Shown here: in pieces, positions 27,382-36,919 of the stretch
How positions within the stretch are numbered: the first letter of the stretch is position 1
How the letters are laid out: every line of letters begins with the position of its first letter
Origin: Bacillus sp. AFS055030
GTDB lineage: Bacteria; Bacillota; Bacilli; Bacillales; Bacillaceae_G
Length of the DNA: 64,000 nt
Reading direction: 5' to 3'
NCBI RefSeq assembly: GCF_002574545.1
Contig: NZ_NUGT01000016.1
Location: forward strand, 16,318 to 80,317
The notes under the pieces: model-generated
Told to the model about the DNA's origin: nothing
The model's database searches: none
Seen by the model: only the letters and a program-made list of their open reading frames with translations
Translations under genes and position numbers: made by a program

Positions 27382-28844
27382 CAAAAGAATCGACAACTTT
27401 AGAAAACCTTAATCTACTAGAATTTATGGAGTCATTTAATCACTCTTCGGATATTGAATTTAGAACGAAATCCTATAAAGAAGGAGAAGACTCACATTTT
27501 GTCATCATCATGTTTTGTCCTAACTTAATAGATGCTCAATTTAGCAATCAAATTATTAATGACATATTTAACATCGTCCACAAAGAAGAAAAATTTGATT
27601 TTGAGCTATTGAGAAATATAGTCGAGGCTAAAAGATTAAAGGACGGAGTTACGATTAAAAAAGAAGTTGAAGAAAACTTATTTTCCGGAAATTTAGTCAT
27701 ATTTAGTTCTTATTTTAATGATATTTTCTTTATTCCCGTTGCAGATCCTCCACAACGAAGTCCGGAAGAATCAAATTTAGAAAATTCAATTCGCGGTCCA
27801 CGAGACGGATTTGTAGAAAGTTATTCAATTAATATGGCATTAATTCGACAAAGGCTTAAGACTTCAACATTAAAAAGTGTCGAATTTACAATCGGTGAAC
27901 GTAGTCATACGAAAGTTTTATTAGTTTATATGGAAGATATTATTAATCCTGAAATTCTTTCAGAGGTTAAACAACGCCTAAGCAAAATTAAAAAAGATGT
28001 AGTTGTAAGTAGCTATGAAATTGAGGAAGCCTTATATGATCAACCTTTCTCGATCTTCCCGCTTTTAGATAATATTGGTAGACCAGATTTCGTCGTACAA
28101 TCAATAAATCAAGGTAGGTTTGCAGTCATTGTTGATGGGAATCCTACTTGTCTAATCGGACCGGCAAACTTACATCAACTTGTCTATTCACCTGAGGATA
28201 TCCATTCAAGCTTTTACTATGTAAATGTAGTTAGGTATCTTAGAATCGCGGCAATCTTCACCACGATTTTTCTACCAGGATTTTATATTGCAATGGCTAC
28301 CTTTCATATTGATCAAATACCTTATCCCTTCTTGGCGACAATTGGTATGTCAAGAAACGGTTTGCCATTTTCAGCTCCATTAGAGGCCAGTTTAATGTTG
28401 GTTTTTTTTGAACTATTTAAAGAAGCGGGGATTCGGTTACCAAAAGCGGTAGGTCAAACTGTAGCCGTGTTAGGAGGATTATTTATTGGTGATGCTGCAA
28501 TACGTGCTGGACTAACTTCACCTGCAATGCTTGTCGTTGTAGCATTAACCGTTATTTCAGGTTATACATTAATTAATCAAAATATCTCAGGTAATATTGT
28601 ATTTCTTCGTTTTTTTATTTTATTTTTATCTGCTGTCGCAGGCTTAATTGGTTTTTTTACTGGATTTTTTCTATTTACAACGATGATTGTTTCATTAGAA
28701 AGTTTTGGTCAACCTTATATTACGCTCCTTTCTGTTCCAAAAAAGTCTGATTTTCTAAATGTAATTATCAAATTACCTCAAAAGTTTAAAACGAAACGAA
28801 ACCTATCACTCCATCCAGTTGATCAAGACCGAAAGAAGGAGTGA
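27378..28844 (+). CDS. Spore germinant receptor, A subunit (GerAA family)
   Basis: 488 residues. A large N-terminal cytoplasmic region (about 1-280) contains the conserved ENSIRGPRDGFVES block, and four to five C-terminal transmembrane helices follow (LPGFYIAMATFH; APLEASLMLVFFELFKEAGI; RAGLTSPAMLVVVALTVI). Together with the B and C subunits it forms the receptor/ion-channel complex of the inner spore membrane. ATGA overlap upstream and a 4-nt frame overlap downstream show tight operon coupling. Confidence 0.95.
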   Translation: MTKESTTLENLNLLEFMESFNHSSDIEFRTKSYKEGEDSHFVIIMFCPNLIDAQFSNQIINDIFNIVHKEEKFDFELLRNIVEAKRLKDGVTIKKEVEENLFSGNLVIFSSYFNDIFFIPVADPPQRSPEESNLENSIRGPRDGFVESYSINMALIRQRLKTSTLKSVEFTIGERSHTKVLLVYMEDIINPEILSEVKQRLSKIKKDVVVSSYEIEEALYDQPFSIFPLLDNIGRPDFVVQSINQGRFAVIVDGNPTCLIGPANLHQLVYSPEDIHSSFYYVNVVRYLRIAAIFTTIFLPGFYIAMATFHIDQIPYPFLATIGMSRNGLPFSAPLEASLMLVFFELFKEAGIRLPKAVGQTVAVLGGLFIGDAAIRAGLTSPAMLVVVALTVISGYTLINQNISGNIVFLRFFILFLSAVAGLIGFFTGFFLFTTMIVSLESFGQPYITLLSVPKKSDFLNVIIKLPQKFKTKRNLSLHPVDQDRKKE

Positions 28845-28852
28845 GAAATAAG

Positions 28853-29968
28853 ATGAAAAAATTGCTTATCATTCTATTGGTAATTTTTCAATTATTCATT
28901 TTAACAGGATGCTGGGGGGCACGTTCAATTATTGAACAAACATTAGTCACTAGTTTGGGCATTGATTTTAAAGATAATCAGTATGTTGTCACGATTCAAG
29001 CACTTAACTTTTCAAATATTGCAAAGCAAGAAAGTGGGGCATTGCAAGTACCAGCCCCTCCTTTAATTGGTCAAGCAAAAGGTAAAAGCATACAGTCCGC
29101 AATTTCTAAAATAGAATCACATTCACCAATGCCTTTATATTATGGCCATGTAAATAGTGTCATTTTAAGTAAAGAGGTTATTGATAAAAGATTGAAAGAA
29201 GTTAATTCCTTTATTAGTGGAAGACCACAATTAAGATATACAATTTGGATTTATGGTACCGATCAAGACATTAAAGATATCTTAATGAGTCAAAGCTTCT
29301 TTAATTTACCTTTTTTATATACGGTAGTAATGAAACCAGATGAAAAGAGTAGAGGGGGATTAGTCTTTTTAAAATTAAAATTTCATCAATATATTTCAAG
29401 ATATACACAGCCAGTAGGAACGATATTGATTCCATCATTAGGGATTGAAGATAAGAAATTTAAAGAAAAAGAAATAGACAAGGTAGCCTATATTAATGGA
29501 GCCTTCGCAATATCGCAGAAAAAGTTTAAAGGTAAACTGGATTTAAAAGAATTAAAAGCACTAGATTTTATGCATCAAGAAAATTACAGTTTGCCGCTGC
29601 CATTCGCCAAAGATAAATTGAATATAATCGTTAGAAGCTCAAATAGTTCAGTTAAAGTCATTAAAGGAGGTAAAAAGCCCAAGTATATTATTAAAGTAAA
29701 AACCAATGTAAACATTGTACAAAATGAGAACAGTTATAGTAGAAAGAAAATTGCTTCTAAAATCAGAAGTAAAATGAAAAATGAAATTTTAATGACAATA
29801 AAAAAAGGAGAAGTACTTCACGCCGATCTTCTCAACATTTCAGAAAAACCGTATCGATTTCATCGAAAAGAATGGGATATAAAAGCATTGAATGAAGTCG
29901 ATGCTAAGTCAATTAAGGATATAAAAGTTGATGTTCATATTTTAGGTAATAAATCTTATAAAAGATGA
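28853..29968 (+). CDS. Spore germinant receptor lipoprotein, C subunit (GerAC family)
   Basis: 371 residues. A lipoprotein signal (LFILTGC, lipidated Cys20) is followed by CWGARSIIEQTLVTSLGID, the usual GerAC opening, and a C-terminal GerAC domain (about 215-360). ATG 28853 is preceded by AAGGAG at 11 nt; a GTG at 28841 touches that site and is unlikely. It completes the receptor operon. Confidence 0.94.
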   Translation: MKKLLIILLVIFQLFILTGCWGARSIIEQTLVTSLGIDFKDNQYVVTIQALNFSNIAKQESGALQVPAPPLIGQAKGKSIQSAISKIESHSPMPLYYGHVNSVILSKEVIDKRLKEVNSFISGRPQLRYTIWIYGTDQDIKDILMSQSFFNLPFLYTVVMKPDEKSRGGLVFLKLKFHQYISRYTQPVGTILIPSLGIEDKKFKEKEIDKVAYINGAFAISQKKFKGKLDLKELKALDFMHQENYSLPLPFAKDKLNIIVRSSNSSVKVIKGGKKPKYIIKVKTNVNIVQNENSYSRKKIASKIRSKMKNEILMTIKKGEVLHADLLNISEKPYRFHRKEWDIKALNEVDAKSIKDIKVDVHILGNKSYKR

Positions 29969-29978
29969 AAGAACTTAT

Positions 29979-30015
29979 AAAGAAGGTTATTTTTATTAAA
30001 GATACCTTCTTTTTT
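29979..30015 (+). terminator. Terminator of the germination operon
   Basis: The arms AAGAAGGT and ACCTTCTT are followed by TTTTTT just after the C-subunit gene. Confidence 0.85.
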
Positions 30016-30093
30016 CTGCTCATTTTTATTGAAAATGAATTATGATAGAAAAGAACAGAATAAAAGGAAGTTTTTGATTGTGGGGGGAAGAAG

Positions 30094-30660
30094 TTGATTT
30101 TTGTAATTGGTGGAGCGCGTAGTGGAAAGAGTTCTTACGCAGAAAAAAGAATAAAAGAATTACAAACAAATACAGATGAAGTAGTCTATATTGCAACTGC
30201 TATACCTTTTGACAAAGATATGAACGAAAGGGTTAAAAGACATCAAGAAGACCGTCCGATTAATTGGCATACTGTTGAACAATATAAACAATTTAATCAA
30301 TTAAAAATGAATGAAGAATTTATAAAATCCAAATATATTATTTTAGATTGTATGACGGTTATGATAACTAACCTAATGTTTGATCATTATACCGATATTG
30401 ATTATGAGACCATTAAGAATGATCAAATAAATAAACTAGAATTAGAGATAGAAAATGAAGTGAACGAGTTGATAGACGTTTGTGATCAACATGGTAAAAC
30501 ATTCATAATTGTATCGAATGAGGTAGGTTATGGACTTGTTCCTTCTTATCGACTAGGAAGGATTTTTAGAGATATTGCTGGGCGTATCAATCAAAAAATT
30601 GCTTCAAGAGCAGAAGAAGTTGTTCTCGTTACAGCTGGTATACCATTAAAAATTAAGTAG
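30094..30660 (+). CDS. cobU: Adenosylcobinamide kinase / guanylyltransferase
   Basis: 188 residues with the CobU P-loop GGARSGKS (6-13), KRHQEDRPINWHTVE containing the guanylylation histidine, and VSNEVGYGLVPSYRLGRIFRD near the end. It phosphorylates adenosylcobinamide and attaches GMP, preparing it for the lower ligand. The TTG start follows GGGGGGAAGAAG. It is the first gene of a five-gene operon. No cobalamin riboswitch precedes it. Confidence 0.95.
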   Translation: MIFVIGGARSGKSSYAEKRIKELQTNTDEVVYIATAIPFDKDMNERVKRHQEDRPINWHTVEQYKQFNQLKMNEEFIKSKYIILDCMTVMITNLMFDHYTDIDYETIKNDQINKLELEIENEVNELIDVCDQHGKTFIIVSNEVGYGLVPSYRLGRIFRDIAGRINQKIASRAEEVVLVTAGIPLKIK

Positions 30661-30670
30661 GAGTTCCGAT

Positions 30671-31411
30671 ATGAATCGATTTAAAATGATCCTCAGTTTT
30701 TTTTCAACCATCCCGGTTAAAAATTACAATTTTATTGAGGACGAACTAGGAAGAGGAATTAGATTGGTTCCGTTAGTAGGTGTGTTATTTGGTTTAATAC
30801 TCGTTAGTTTTAATGCTGGAATTTCAATTGTTTTGGACAAAGAAGCAACTGCATTTCTTATTCTATTAGTCTATTTATTCTTAACGGGTGGATTACATTT
30901 TGATGGAGTAGCTGATACGTCAGATGGAATTTTTAGTCATCGTTCAAAAGAAAGAATACTAGAAATTATGAAAGATAGTCGTATTGGCGCATTTGGTGTT
31001 ATTTCCTTAATTGTATTATTTTTAGGAGATTGGTTGTTTCTATCAAAGTCTACATCATTCGCTATTTTTTTATTTCCAATCATTGGAAGATGTAATGCCT
31101 TATTCACATGTAGAGTAAGTACTTATGCTAGAAATGAAGGATTTGGAAGTCAATTTATCATTGAGGCCAAAAAATCTAATTCATTATTTGTTCTAATTGT
31201 CTATGTGTTACTCATTTGTGTAAGCAGTATTTTAATGAATGAACTAGCAATTATTCTTGCGGTATGTATGACGTTTATTTTTATTACTTTCATAACGAAA
31301 AGAATCAATCAAAAACTAGGTGGAATTACAGGGGATGTAATTGGATTTACGATTGAAGTTTCCCAATTATGCTTTTTAATTTTTGCTGTTATAGGTGAGA
31401 GATTAATATGA
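30671..31411 (+). CDS. cobS: Adenosylcobinamide-GDP ribazoletransferase (cobalamin synthase)
   Basis: 246 residues, a polytopic membrane enzyme with the signature LTGGLHFDGVADTSDG (71-86) whose acidic residues bind metal, and GGITGDVIGFTIEVSQLCF near the end. It joins adenosylcobinamide-GDP with alpha-ribazole or its phosphate to make adenosylcobalamin (phosphate). It starts 10 nt after cobU and overlaps cobC by ATGA. Confidence 0.95.
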   Translation: MNRFKMILSFFSTIPVKNYNFIEDELGRGIRLVPLVGVLFGLILVSFNAGISIVLDKEATAFLILLVYLFLTGGLHFDGVADTSDGIFSHRSKERILEIMKDSRIGAFGVISLIVLFLGDWLFLSKSTSFAIFLFPIIGRCNALFTCRVSTYARNEGFGSQFIIEAKKSNSLFVLIVYVLLICVSSILMNELAIILAVCMTFIFITFITKRINQKLGGITGDVIGFTIEVSQLCFLIFAVIGERLI

Positions 31412-32007
31412 GAATATTTCTAGTTAGGCATACAGAAAGCATTGGAAATAGACAAAAGGTTTATGCAGGATTGACTGATTTTGATTTAACAGAAAAAGGC
31501 TTAAGTCAAATAGATAGTGTGATAACCCAGTTAACGAAAATAATTGAGCTTACTTCACATTATACTTTATATTCCAGTCCACTTCGTAGATGCACTTTAT
31601 TAAGTGATGCGATTGAAGAATTAATCGGAGAATCGAAAATAGTTGATCAAAGGTTGCAGGAGACAAATTTTGGGCTATTTGAAGGGAAATCCTATACTGA
31701 TCTTTTAAATGAAGTGCCTGAAGTTTTAGAAAAGTGGAATGAAGATCTGATTCATTTTCAAATTCCGAATGGGGAAAGCTTAAAGCAGTGTGCAGAACGA
31801 GTTCATACATTTTGTCATGATATTAAATCAAAAAACAATGATGTAATAGTTGTATCACATGGAGGAATTATGAAGCTACTACTCTTAAATTTACTTCATT
31901 TAGATTTAAGTCATTTCTGGAAATTTTATACGAGTAATGGATGTATTATTGAAATTGAGTATAATGATGGATTTGGATTTTTGAAAAATATTATTCAACT
32001 AAATTAA
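31408..32007 (+). CDS. cobC: Histidine phosphatase, alpha-ribazole phosphatase type
   Basis: 199 residues with the phosphoglycerate-mutase-like opening LVRHTESIGNRQKVYAG (catalytic His in RHT), DQRLQETNFGLFEGKSY, and VVSHGGIMKLLL with the second histidine. In this operon it most probably removes the phosphate from adenosylcobalamin-5'-phosphate or alpha-ribazole phosphate. The family is broad, so the role rests partly on context. Confidence 0.88.
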   Translation: MRIFLVRHTESIGNRQKVYAGLTDFDLTEKGLSQIDSVITQLTKIIELTSHYTLYSSPLRRCTLLSDAIEELIGESKIVDQRLQETNFGLFEGKSYTDLLNEVPEVLEKWNEDLIHFQIPNGESLKQCAERVHTFCHDIKSKNNDVIVVSHGGIMKLLLLNLLHLDLSHFWKFYTSNGCIIEIEYNDGFGFLKNIIQLN

Positions 32008-32022
32008 AAGGGATGGAGAAAT

Positions 32023-32520
32023 TTGAACACTAAAAGAATTGTTTTACTATCATTATTTATCGCATTAAGTGCAGTACTGTCTAATATAAAAATAGTCTAT
32101 TCAATTGCATTTGATTCATTGCCTGCTTTTTTAGCTGCTATGTTGATTTCACCAATTGCAGGCGGTATTGTAGGTGCACTAGGTCATTTGCTTACAGCAC
32201 TTACTTCAGGTTTTCCGTTCACAGTACCAGTACATCTATTTATCGCAATACAAATGCTTGTGATTGTTTGGCTATTTGGCGTATTATTTAAAAAAATGAA
32301 TCAATACATAGCAATAGTAGTGGCAATTATTTTAAATGGTCCAGTGGCAACTTTATTAAGTGGTCTATTAATTGCTTATTTAAATCACTCGTTTACAGTT
32401 AAGACTGTTAGTAGTTTTTTTATGTTAATGGTTATGCCTTTAACATTAGCATCGGTGGCAAATATTGTTTTAGCATTTATACTTCAAAAGGTGATGAAAC
32501 GTGCAAATTTTAACATATAG
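32023..32520 (+). CDS. cblT: Alpha-ribazole ECF transporter S component (CblT-like)
   Basis: 165 residues with about five transmembrane segments and the ECF S-component look (SPIAGGIVGALGHLLTALTSG; FPFTVPVHLFIAIQMLVIVW). It lies between cobC and an alpha-ribazole-kinase-like gene, the position of CblT, which imports alpha-ribazole in Listeria and Geobacillus. It would work with the shared ECF energising module encoded elsewhere. The TTG start follows GGGATGGAG. Its end overlaps the next gene by 20 nt. Confidence 0.85.
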   Translation: MNTKRIVLLSLFIALSAVLSNIKIVYSIAFDSLPAFLAAMLISPIAGGIVGALGHLLTALTSGFPFTVPVHLFIAIQMLVIVWLFGVLFKKMNQYIAIVVAIILNGPVATLLSGLLIAYLNHSFTVKTVSSFFMLMVMPLTLASVANIVLAFILQKVMKRANFNI

Positions 32521-33271
32521 AGATTTAACTTTAATGCATATAGATGGGAATCGTTATTTTACAATTGCTTGTGATAGCTGCGGTGGAATTGGAATGAGTG
32601 AGCTTGATTTCATTAAAGTGGATGAGGAAATTGTTGGCTATTTAACAGCGAAATTGTGTTTAGTTGAAACAATCGCATTTAAAGCGAAGCCTACTGTTTT
32701 AATTAATACATTATGTGTAGAAATGAACGGAAGAGGTAAGCGAATAATAAGCGGGATAGAAAAAGCGATTAAAGAATATAATGAAGCTAATTTTTATGAA
32801 GACAACTTAGAAATAACGATTACTGGAAGTACAGAAGAAAATATTCCAACAAAACAAACAGGTTTAGGTATTACTTTAATGGGAGAAATTTTTAATCCGT
32901 TTAATAAAAAAGAAGTCATTTCAGGGGATCTTGTAGTATTAGTTGGATATCCAAAAGTAGGAAATGAAGTATTAGAGGATTTAAATGAAAATAAAAACGA
33001 GATCATTAATTTTCATTCATTAAAGCACTTAATAAATAACGAAGATGTCTTAGATTTATTACCAATCGGTTCAAAAGGCGTTCAATTTGAATTGAATCAG
33101 TTGAAGGAAACAAATAATATCGATATAAAATTAGAAAATCAATCTAGTATCTCATTACATAAATCAGCAGGTCCCGCGACATGTGTTCTAGCAATCATTA
33201 AAAAGGATGCGATTGAGGGATTAAAAAAACAAATCTCACAGCCAATCACTTTATTAGGTGAGATTATATAA
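32501..33271 (+). CDS. cblS: Alpha-ribazole kinase (CblS-like, PurM/AIR-synthase fold)
   Basis: 256 residues with the ATP-binding layout of AIR-synthase-like kinases: DSCGGIGMSELDFIKVDEEIVGY near 25-47, ITGSTEENIPTKQTGLGITLMGE mid-way, and a late SAGPATCVLAIIKKD block. It is predicted to phosphorylate imported alpha-ribazole, giving the substrate of CobS and so bypassing CobT. GTG start after AAGGTGATGAAAC. The assignment uses fold plus cobalamin context. Confidence 0.83.
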   Translation: MQILTYRDLTLMHIDGNRYFTIACDSCGGIGMSELDFIKVDEEIVGYLTAKLCLVETIAFKAKPTVLINTLCVEMNGRGKRIISGIEKAIKEYNEANFYEDNLEITITGSTEENIPTKQTGLGITLMGEIFNPFNKKEVISGDLVVLVGYPKVGNEVLEDLNENKNEIINFHSLKHLINNEDVLDLLPIGSKGVQFELNQLKETNNIDIKLENQSSISLHKSAGPATCVLAIIKKDAIEGLKKQISQPITLLGEII

Positions 33272-33302
33272 TAGTTTGAAATAGAATGATTGGAGATTTA
33301 AA

Positions 33303-34391
33303 ATGGCAGATGCTCTGAAGAATGTATATAACCGAGAGTTAATTTCAAAAATCGCAAACGAAATCTATACCGTTTATCCAGATTTTGATCATGAAACTTT
33401 TATGGGTAAGGTTTTAAATGAAAGTTGGGAAGAAAAAACATTAAAGGAAAGAATGAGGCATATTACGATTTGTTTGGGGGATTCACTCCCAAACAAATTT
33501 GAAAAATCAATAGAGATTTTAACTCGTATAGTAGAGAAATTTCCAAAAGGCCAATTAAGTAGTATTTTTTTTCCTGATTTTGTTGAAGTGTATGGTTTAG
33601 ATCATTGGGAAAAATCAATAGAAGCCTTAGAAATATTCACACAGCACTCAACATCGGAATTTGCTGTTAGACCGTTCATTATTCAAGACCAAGAACGAAT
33701 GATGACGCAAATGTTAAAATGGTCTACTCATCCAAATGAACATGTGAGAAGACTCGCAAGTGAAGGATGTCGTCCAAAATTACCATGGGGGATGGTTCTA
33801 AAAAGTCTAAAAAAGGACCCAACTCCAATCCTACCTATTCTAGAAAACTTAAAGGAAGACGAGTCATTATATGTTCGCAAAAGTGTAGCGAATAATTTAA
33901 ATGATATTTCTAAAGATCACCCAAATCTAGTCGTAAAGATTGCAAAAGAATGGTATGGTAAAAATCCCCATACTAATTGGATCATAAAGCACGCATGTAG
34001 AACCCTATTAAAAAAAGGTAATAAAGAAGCTTTAACCATTTTTGGATTCCAAATGACAAATGCAATCCATATCGACCAATTTCAATTACAATCAGACAAA
34101 ATAGAAATTGGTGGAGACTTAAACTTTTCATTTACAATTCATAGTAACGAACCGACCACCACAAAACTTAGAATCGAATTTGCAATTGATTATGTAAAGT
34201 CAAAAGGTAACCGTACAAGAAAGATCTTTAAAATATCCGAAAACACAATTGAAAATAACAAAATATTATCATACAACAAAACACACTCATTCAAAGACTT
34301 ATCAACAAGAAAACACTACCCAGGCCAACATAGCATCACACTACTAATCAATGGGGTGGAAAGTGGTACTTATGATTTTACGGTAAAATAA
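33303..34391 (+). CDS. HEAT-repeat DNA alkylation repair-like protein
   Basis: 362 residues. About residues 60-245 are tandem HEAT helices (VRRLASEGCRPKLPWGMVL; VRKSVANNLNDISKDHP; HTNWIIKHACRTLLKKGN) as in the AlkD-related COG4335 family. A beta-rich C-terminal region (about 250-362) is also characteristic of this longer subgroup. AlkD removes bulky alkylated bases without flipping them; activity of this subgroup is not established. It sits 31 bp after cblS, possibly co-transcribed, and ends at a strong terminator. Confidence 0.82.
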   Translation: MADALKNVYNRELISKIANEIYTVYPDFDHETFMGKVLNESWEEKTLKERMRHITICLGDSLPNKFEKSIEILTRIVEKFPKGQLSSIFFPDFVEVYGLDHWEKSIEALEIFTQHSTSEFAVRPFIIQDQERMMTQMLKWSTHPNEHVRRLASEGCRPKLPWGMVLKSLKKDPTPILPILENLKEDESLYVRKSVANNLNDISKDHPNLVVKIAKEWYGKNPHTNWIIKHACRTLLKKGNKEALTIFGFQMTNAIHIDQFQLQSDKIEIGGDLNFSFTIHSNEPTTTKLRIEFAIDYVKSKGNRTRKIFKISENTIENNKILSYNKTHSFKDLSTRKHYPGQHSITLLINGVESGTYDFTVK

Positions 34392-34431
34392 AAAAGAGAT
34401 TCCAACATTATTTTTTGGAATCTCTTTTTTC
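34389..34431. terminator. Bidirectional terminator between convergent genes
   Basis: The arms AAAAAGAGATTCCAA and TTGGAATCTCTTTTT (15 bp) have a 9-nt loop and A/T runs on both sides. Confidence 0.93.
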
Positions 34432-34454
34432 GTTTAGTCAATCTATTCTTCCAT

Positions 34455-35327
34455 TTAACCTTGTCTTTTGTGCATCATGACATCTTCAGTTAATGGAGTA
34501 AAGCCAAGTTTTTCTTGTAAAACACTTTTAGGAATTTGTGACTTAGTGATTGTAACTGCTGTAACTTTTCGATTGATGTTTTCATTATGGATGATCGACA
34601 TGATATCATAAAAATAAGGTATAGCCGCTTCAGTATAAGCAACAGCTAATATTTCCGAATACCTAGTATCCGGCCGTATTGTCATAGCCAAATAGGCAAT
34701 GACTTGATTTTCTAGCTTACATTCAACGGCATAGTCAAATTCAATTGAGCTATAATACTCATTCATCATGGCAACTTGTTCGTTAGTAAGAATTTGTTGC
34801 TTCATTTTTAAATCTTTCCAAACATTAAATTGAAATTGATCTTTTATCTCATACGAAAATCCAGGAATACTTTGGAGTGTTTTTATAAGAAGTGGATAAT
34901 GCGCACCAACGATTTGAGAACGACTAGTAATGTTAAAGCCTTTTGATAAGAAATACTCTATTTGTTTTGACCACTGTCCTCTAAATCGTTGTGCAAATAG
35001 TTTTCCACCGTATTCCTCACTAACAGCAAATTGATAAACTCTTTCAAACAATTCATCTCTTACAGTATCCTCATATTCAGGTAACACCCATGGATAACCT
35101 AATGAAACAAATTCCCCTTTACCTGAAAAACTCATATAACCAACAAGTTGATCTCCGTCAAAAGCAAAGCATCTAGATTTTTCATTAAATTCAGATTGTT
35201 TTTCAAATAATGTTGGAGTTAACGTTGGTTTCCAAGCATATGGTAGAGACTTTGTTATCTTGTTCCAAAAATCATATTGCAAATTAAGATCTGTTGGACT
35301 CTCATAAAAACGATACTCTATAGTCAT
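34455..35327 (-). CDS. Two-lobed GNAT-like acetyltransferase
   Basis: 290 residues. The N-terminal half has GNAT features (SRCFAFDGDQLVGYMSFSGK, then EFVSLGYPWVLPEY, later FLSKGFNITSR). A second, weaker GNAT-like half follows from about residue 165 (YAVECKLENQVIAYLAMTI; VLQEKLGFTPLTEDVMMHK). The substrate is unknown. It starts with ATG after AAAGGATATTG and stands alone between a shared terminator and a 344-bp gap. Confidence 0.7.
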   Translation of the reverse strand: MTIEYRFYESPTDLNLQYDFWNKITKSLPYAWKPTLTPTLFEKQSEFNEKSRCFAFDGDQLVGYMSFSGKGEFVSLGYPWVLPEYEDTVRDELFERVYQFAVSEEYGGKLFAQRFRGQWSKQIEYFLSKGFNITSRSQIVGAHYPLLIKTLQSIPGFSYEIKDQFQFNVWKDLKMKQQILTNEQVAMMNEYYSSIEFDYAVECKLENQVIAYLAMTIRPDTRYSEILAVAYTEAAIPYFYDIMSIIHNENINRKVTAVTITKSQIPKSVLQEKLGFTPLTEDVMMHKRQG

Positions 35328-35671
35328 ATCAATATCCTTTCCTAAATCGTACTAATTTTAATAGTATCAAATTAATTTGGATTTGAATCTTTTTGAGTAG
35401 CTAATTAAAAAACAACCGTAACGGCGATTAGGGTCAATTAAATAATGATCACACTAATTAAGGTATGATTTTATAGTCGTTCTGTTGCCTATAAAAAAGC
35501 ATTGAGTAAATTCAACTTGATCTACATCCTTATCAAGGGCAATTTTCCAAAATAAAAGAAAGCAATCAACAGATGATGTAAATCTACAAAAATTCGTAAA
35601 AACGTCAAAAAATTTTAAACATCCCTTGTTGCTTTTGTGTTTATATTATTATGAAATCATTTTAGATCAGT
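35328..35671. other. Intergenic with an unexplained open frame
   Basis: On the minus strand, 35457-35645 is free of stops for 63 codons and reads like protein (WKIALDKDVDQVEFTQCFF), but has no usable start codon or ribosome site. It may be a decayed gene fragment or a repeated non-coding element read by chance. Nothing else seen. Confidence 0.35.
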
Positions 35672-36919
35672 CTAGAGAGTAATCTTATTTTGTTTATAAT
35701 CTAATTGTTTAGATGACATTTTATAGGCCATAATCCCAAATAATATTCCAGCCAATCCTCTGAATATCGTTGAAATAATCATTGCGATATTCATACTGAA
35801 TGATTCAAGTAAAAAAACACCAAGTTGTGGAGCGATGAAGGAAACGATTGAAAGTAAGAAATTATAATTAGCGATATAAGAAGTGCGATGTTCTTCTTCA
35901 GTCGCTTCTAGTAAACTATTAAATAATATTAAAACTGTACCAGATACAAAGAATCCTGATGTAAAGTTTACGATAAATAAGTATACATAATTTGTTGATA
36001 AAATATTTAAAATAGGTGCAGAGGCCATACCGATTGAAATCCAAATTAATAATTGAGTATTACTATAACGATTCGCCATTCTTGCCCACCAACGAAAGCT
36101 AACAATTTGTGAAAGTTGGTTGCTTACAGTAAATAAACTAATCCAAAAAGCCGTTGCATGAGCAAATCTTATTTGATAGATCGAAAATAAAGACCATGCC
36201 ATCTGCCATGCGAAATTAAAAAATAGTGCACAAACTAAAAATGTAATATAAGGTTTATATTGAAAAAGGTGTTTCGAAAAAGGAGAATAATGATTAGAGA
36301 TTTCAATTTTTTGCTTCTCTTCTTTATGTTTCAATAGATAAAAGAACTCGATCATCCCAAAAATAAATGCGAATAAAAAAAGTAATTGATATGGAAGCGC
36401 ACTTTTTGGATTAATGGATTTCATACATATTCCTGCTAAAAGCGTTACAATCATTCCTGTAAAGGTTAGTATTCTATTACGATTGCCAAAAAATGCATTT
36501 CGGCGATCAGCAGGAATTAAATCACCAATAAATGCTTGCCAACTTAAATTTGAAAATGTACCGGGAAAATTCATTAATGCAATTAAAATAACAAAAAACC
36601 ATGCGATATGCTCAGATTTAATAAATGGAAGAAAAACCATTATCAATAGGAAAAAACGAGTAAAGAAAATGGAGTAAGCTGTGAATTTTCTTTTTTCTTC
36701 TAATTTATTAACCATAAAAGCAGCTGGAAGCATTGCGGCCATTCCGACAATTGAAGGTAAGGAAGAAATTAAACCAACCTGATAATTGTTAGCCCCTAAA
36801 ATGGCAATAGCAAACAAAATAAAATAGTTATTCGACAAACTGATCGCGATTGTAGATGCAGCTCCATTTTTAATGCTCTGGGATTCATTATGTAGCACAT
36901 CTTGTTTACTGTAAATCAA
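35672..36919 (-). CDS. MFS transporter
   Basis: 415 residues with about twelve transmembrane helices. The conserved loop PADRRNAFFGNRNRILTFTG sits after helix 4-5, and the order resembles the YfkF/arabinose-efflux-type MFS proteins of Bacilli. TTG start at 36919, 7 nt after AAGGA. The substrate is unknown and no regulator or enzyme is adjacent. Confidence 0.85.
   Translation of the reverse strand: MIYSKQDVLHNESQSIKNGAASTIAISLSNNYFILFAIAILGANNYQVGLISSLPSIVGMAAMLPAAFMVNKLEEKRKFTAYSIFFTRFFLLIMVFLPFIKSEHIAWFFVILIALMNFPGTFSNLSWQAFIGDLIPADRRNAFFGNRNRILTFTGMIVTLLAGICMKSINPKSALPYQLLFLFAFIFGMIEFFYLLKHKEEKQKIEISNHYSPFSKHLFQYKPYITFLVCALFFNFAWQMAWSLFSIYQIRFAHATAFWISLFTVSNQLSQIVSFRWWARMANRYSNTQLLIWISIGMASAPILNILSTNYVYLFIVNFTSGFFVSGTVLILFNSLLEATEEEHRTSYIANYNFLLSIVSFIAPQLGVFLLESFSMNIAMIISTIFRGLAGILFGIMAYKMSSKQLDYKQNKITL

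Noticed and set aside
30012..30093. Cobalamin riboswitch before cobU
   Set aside because: Only about 80 bp after the preceding terminator, with no B12-box-like sequence.
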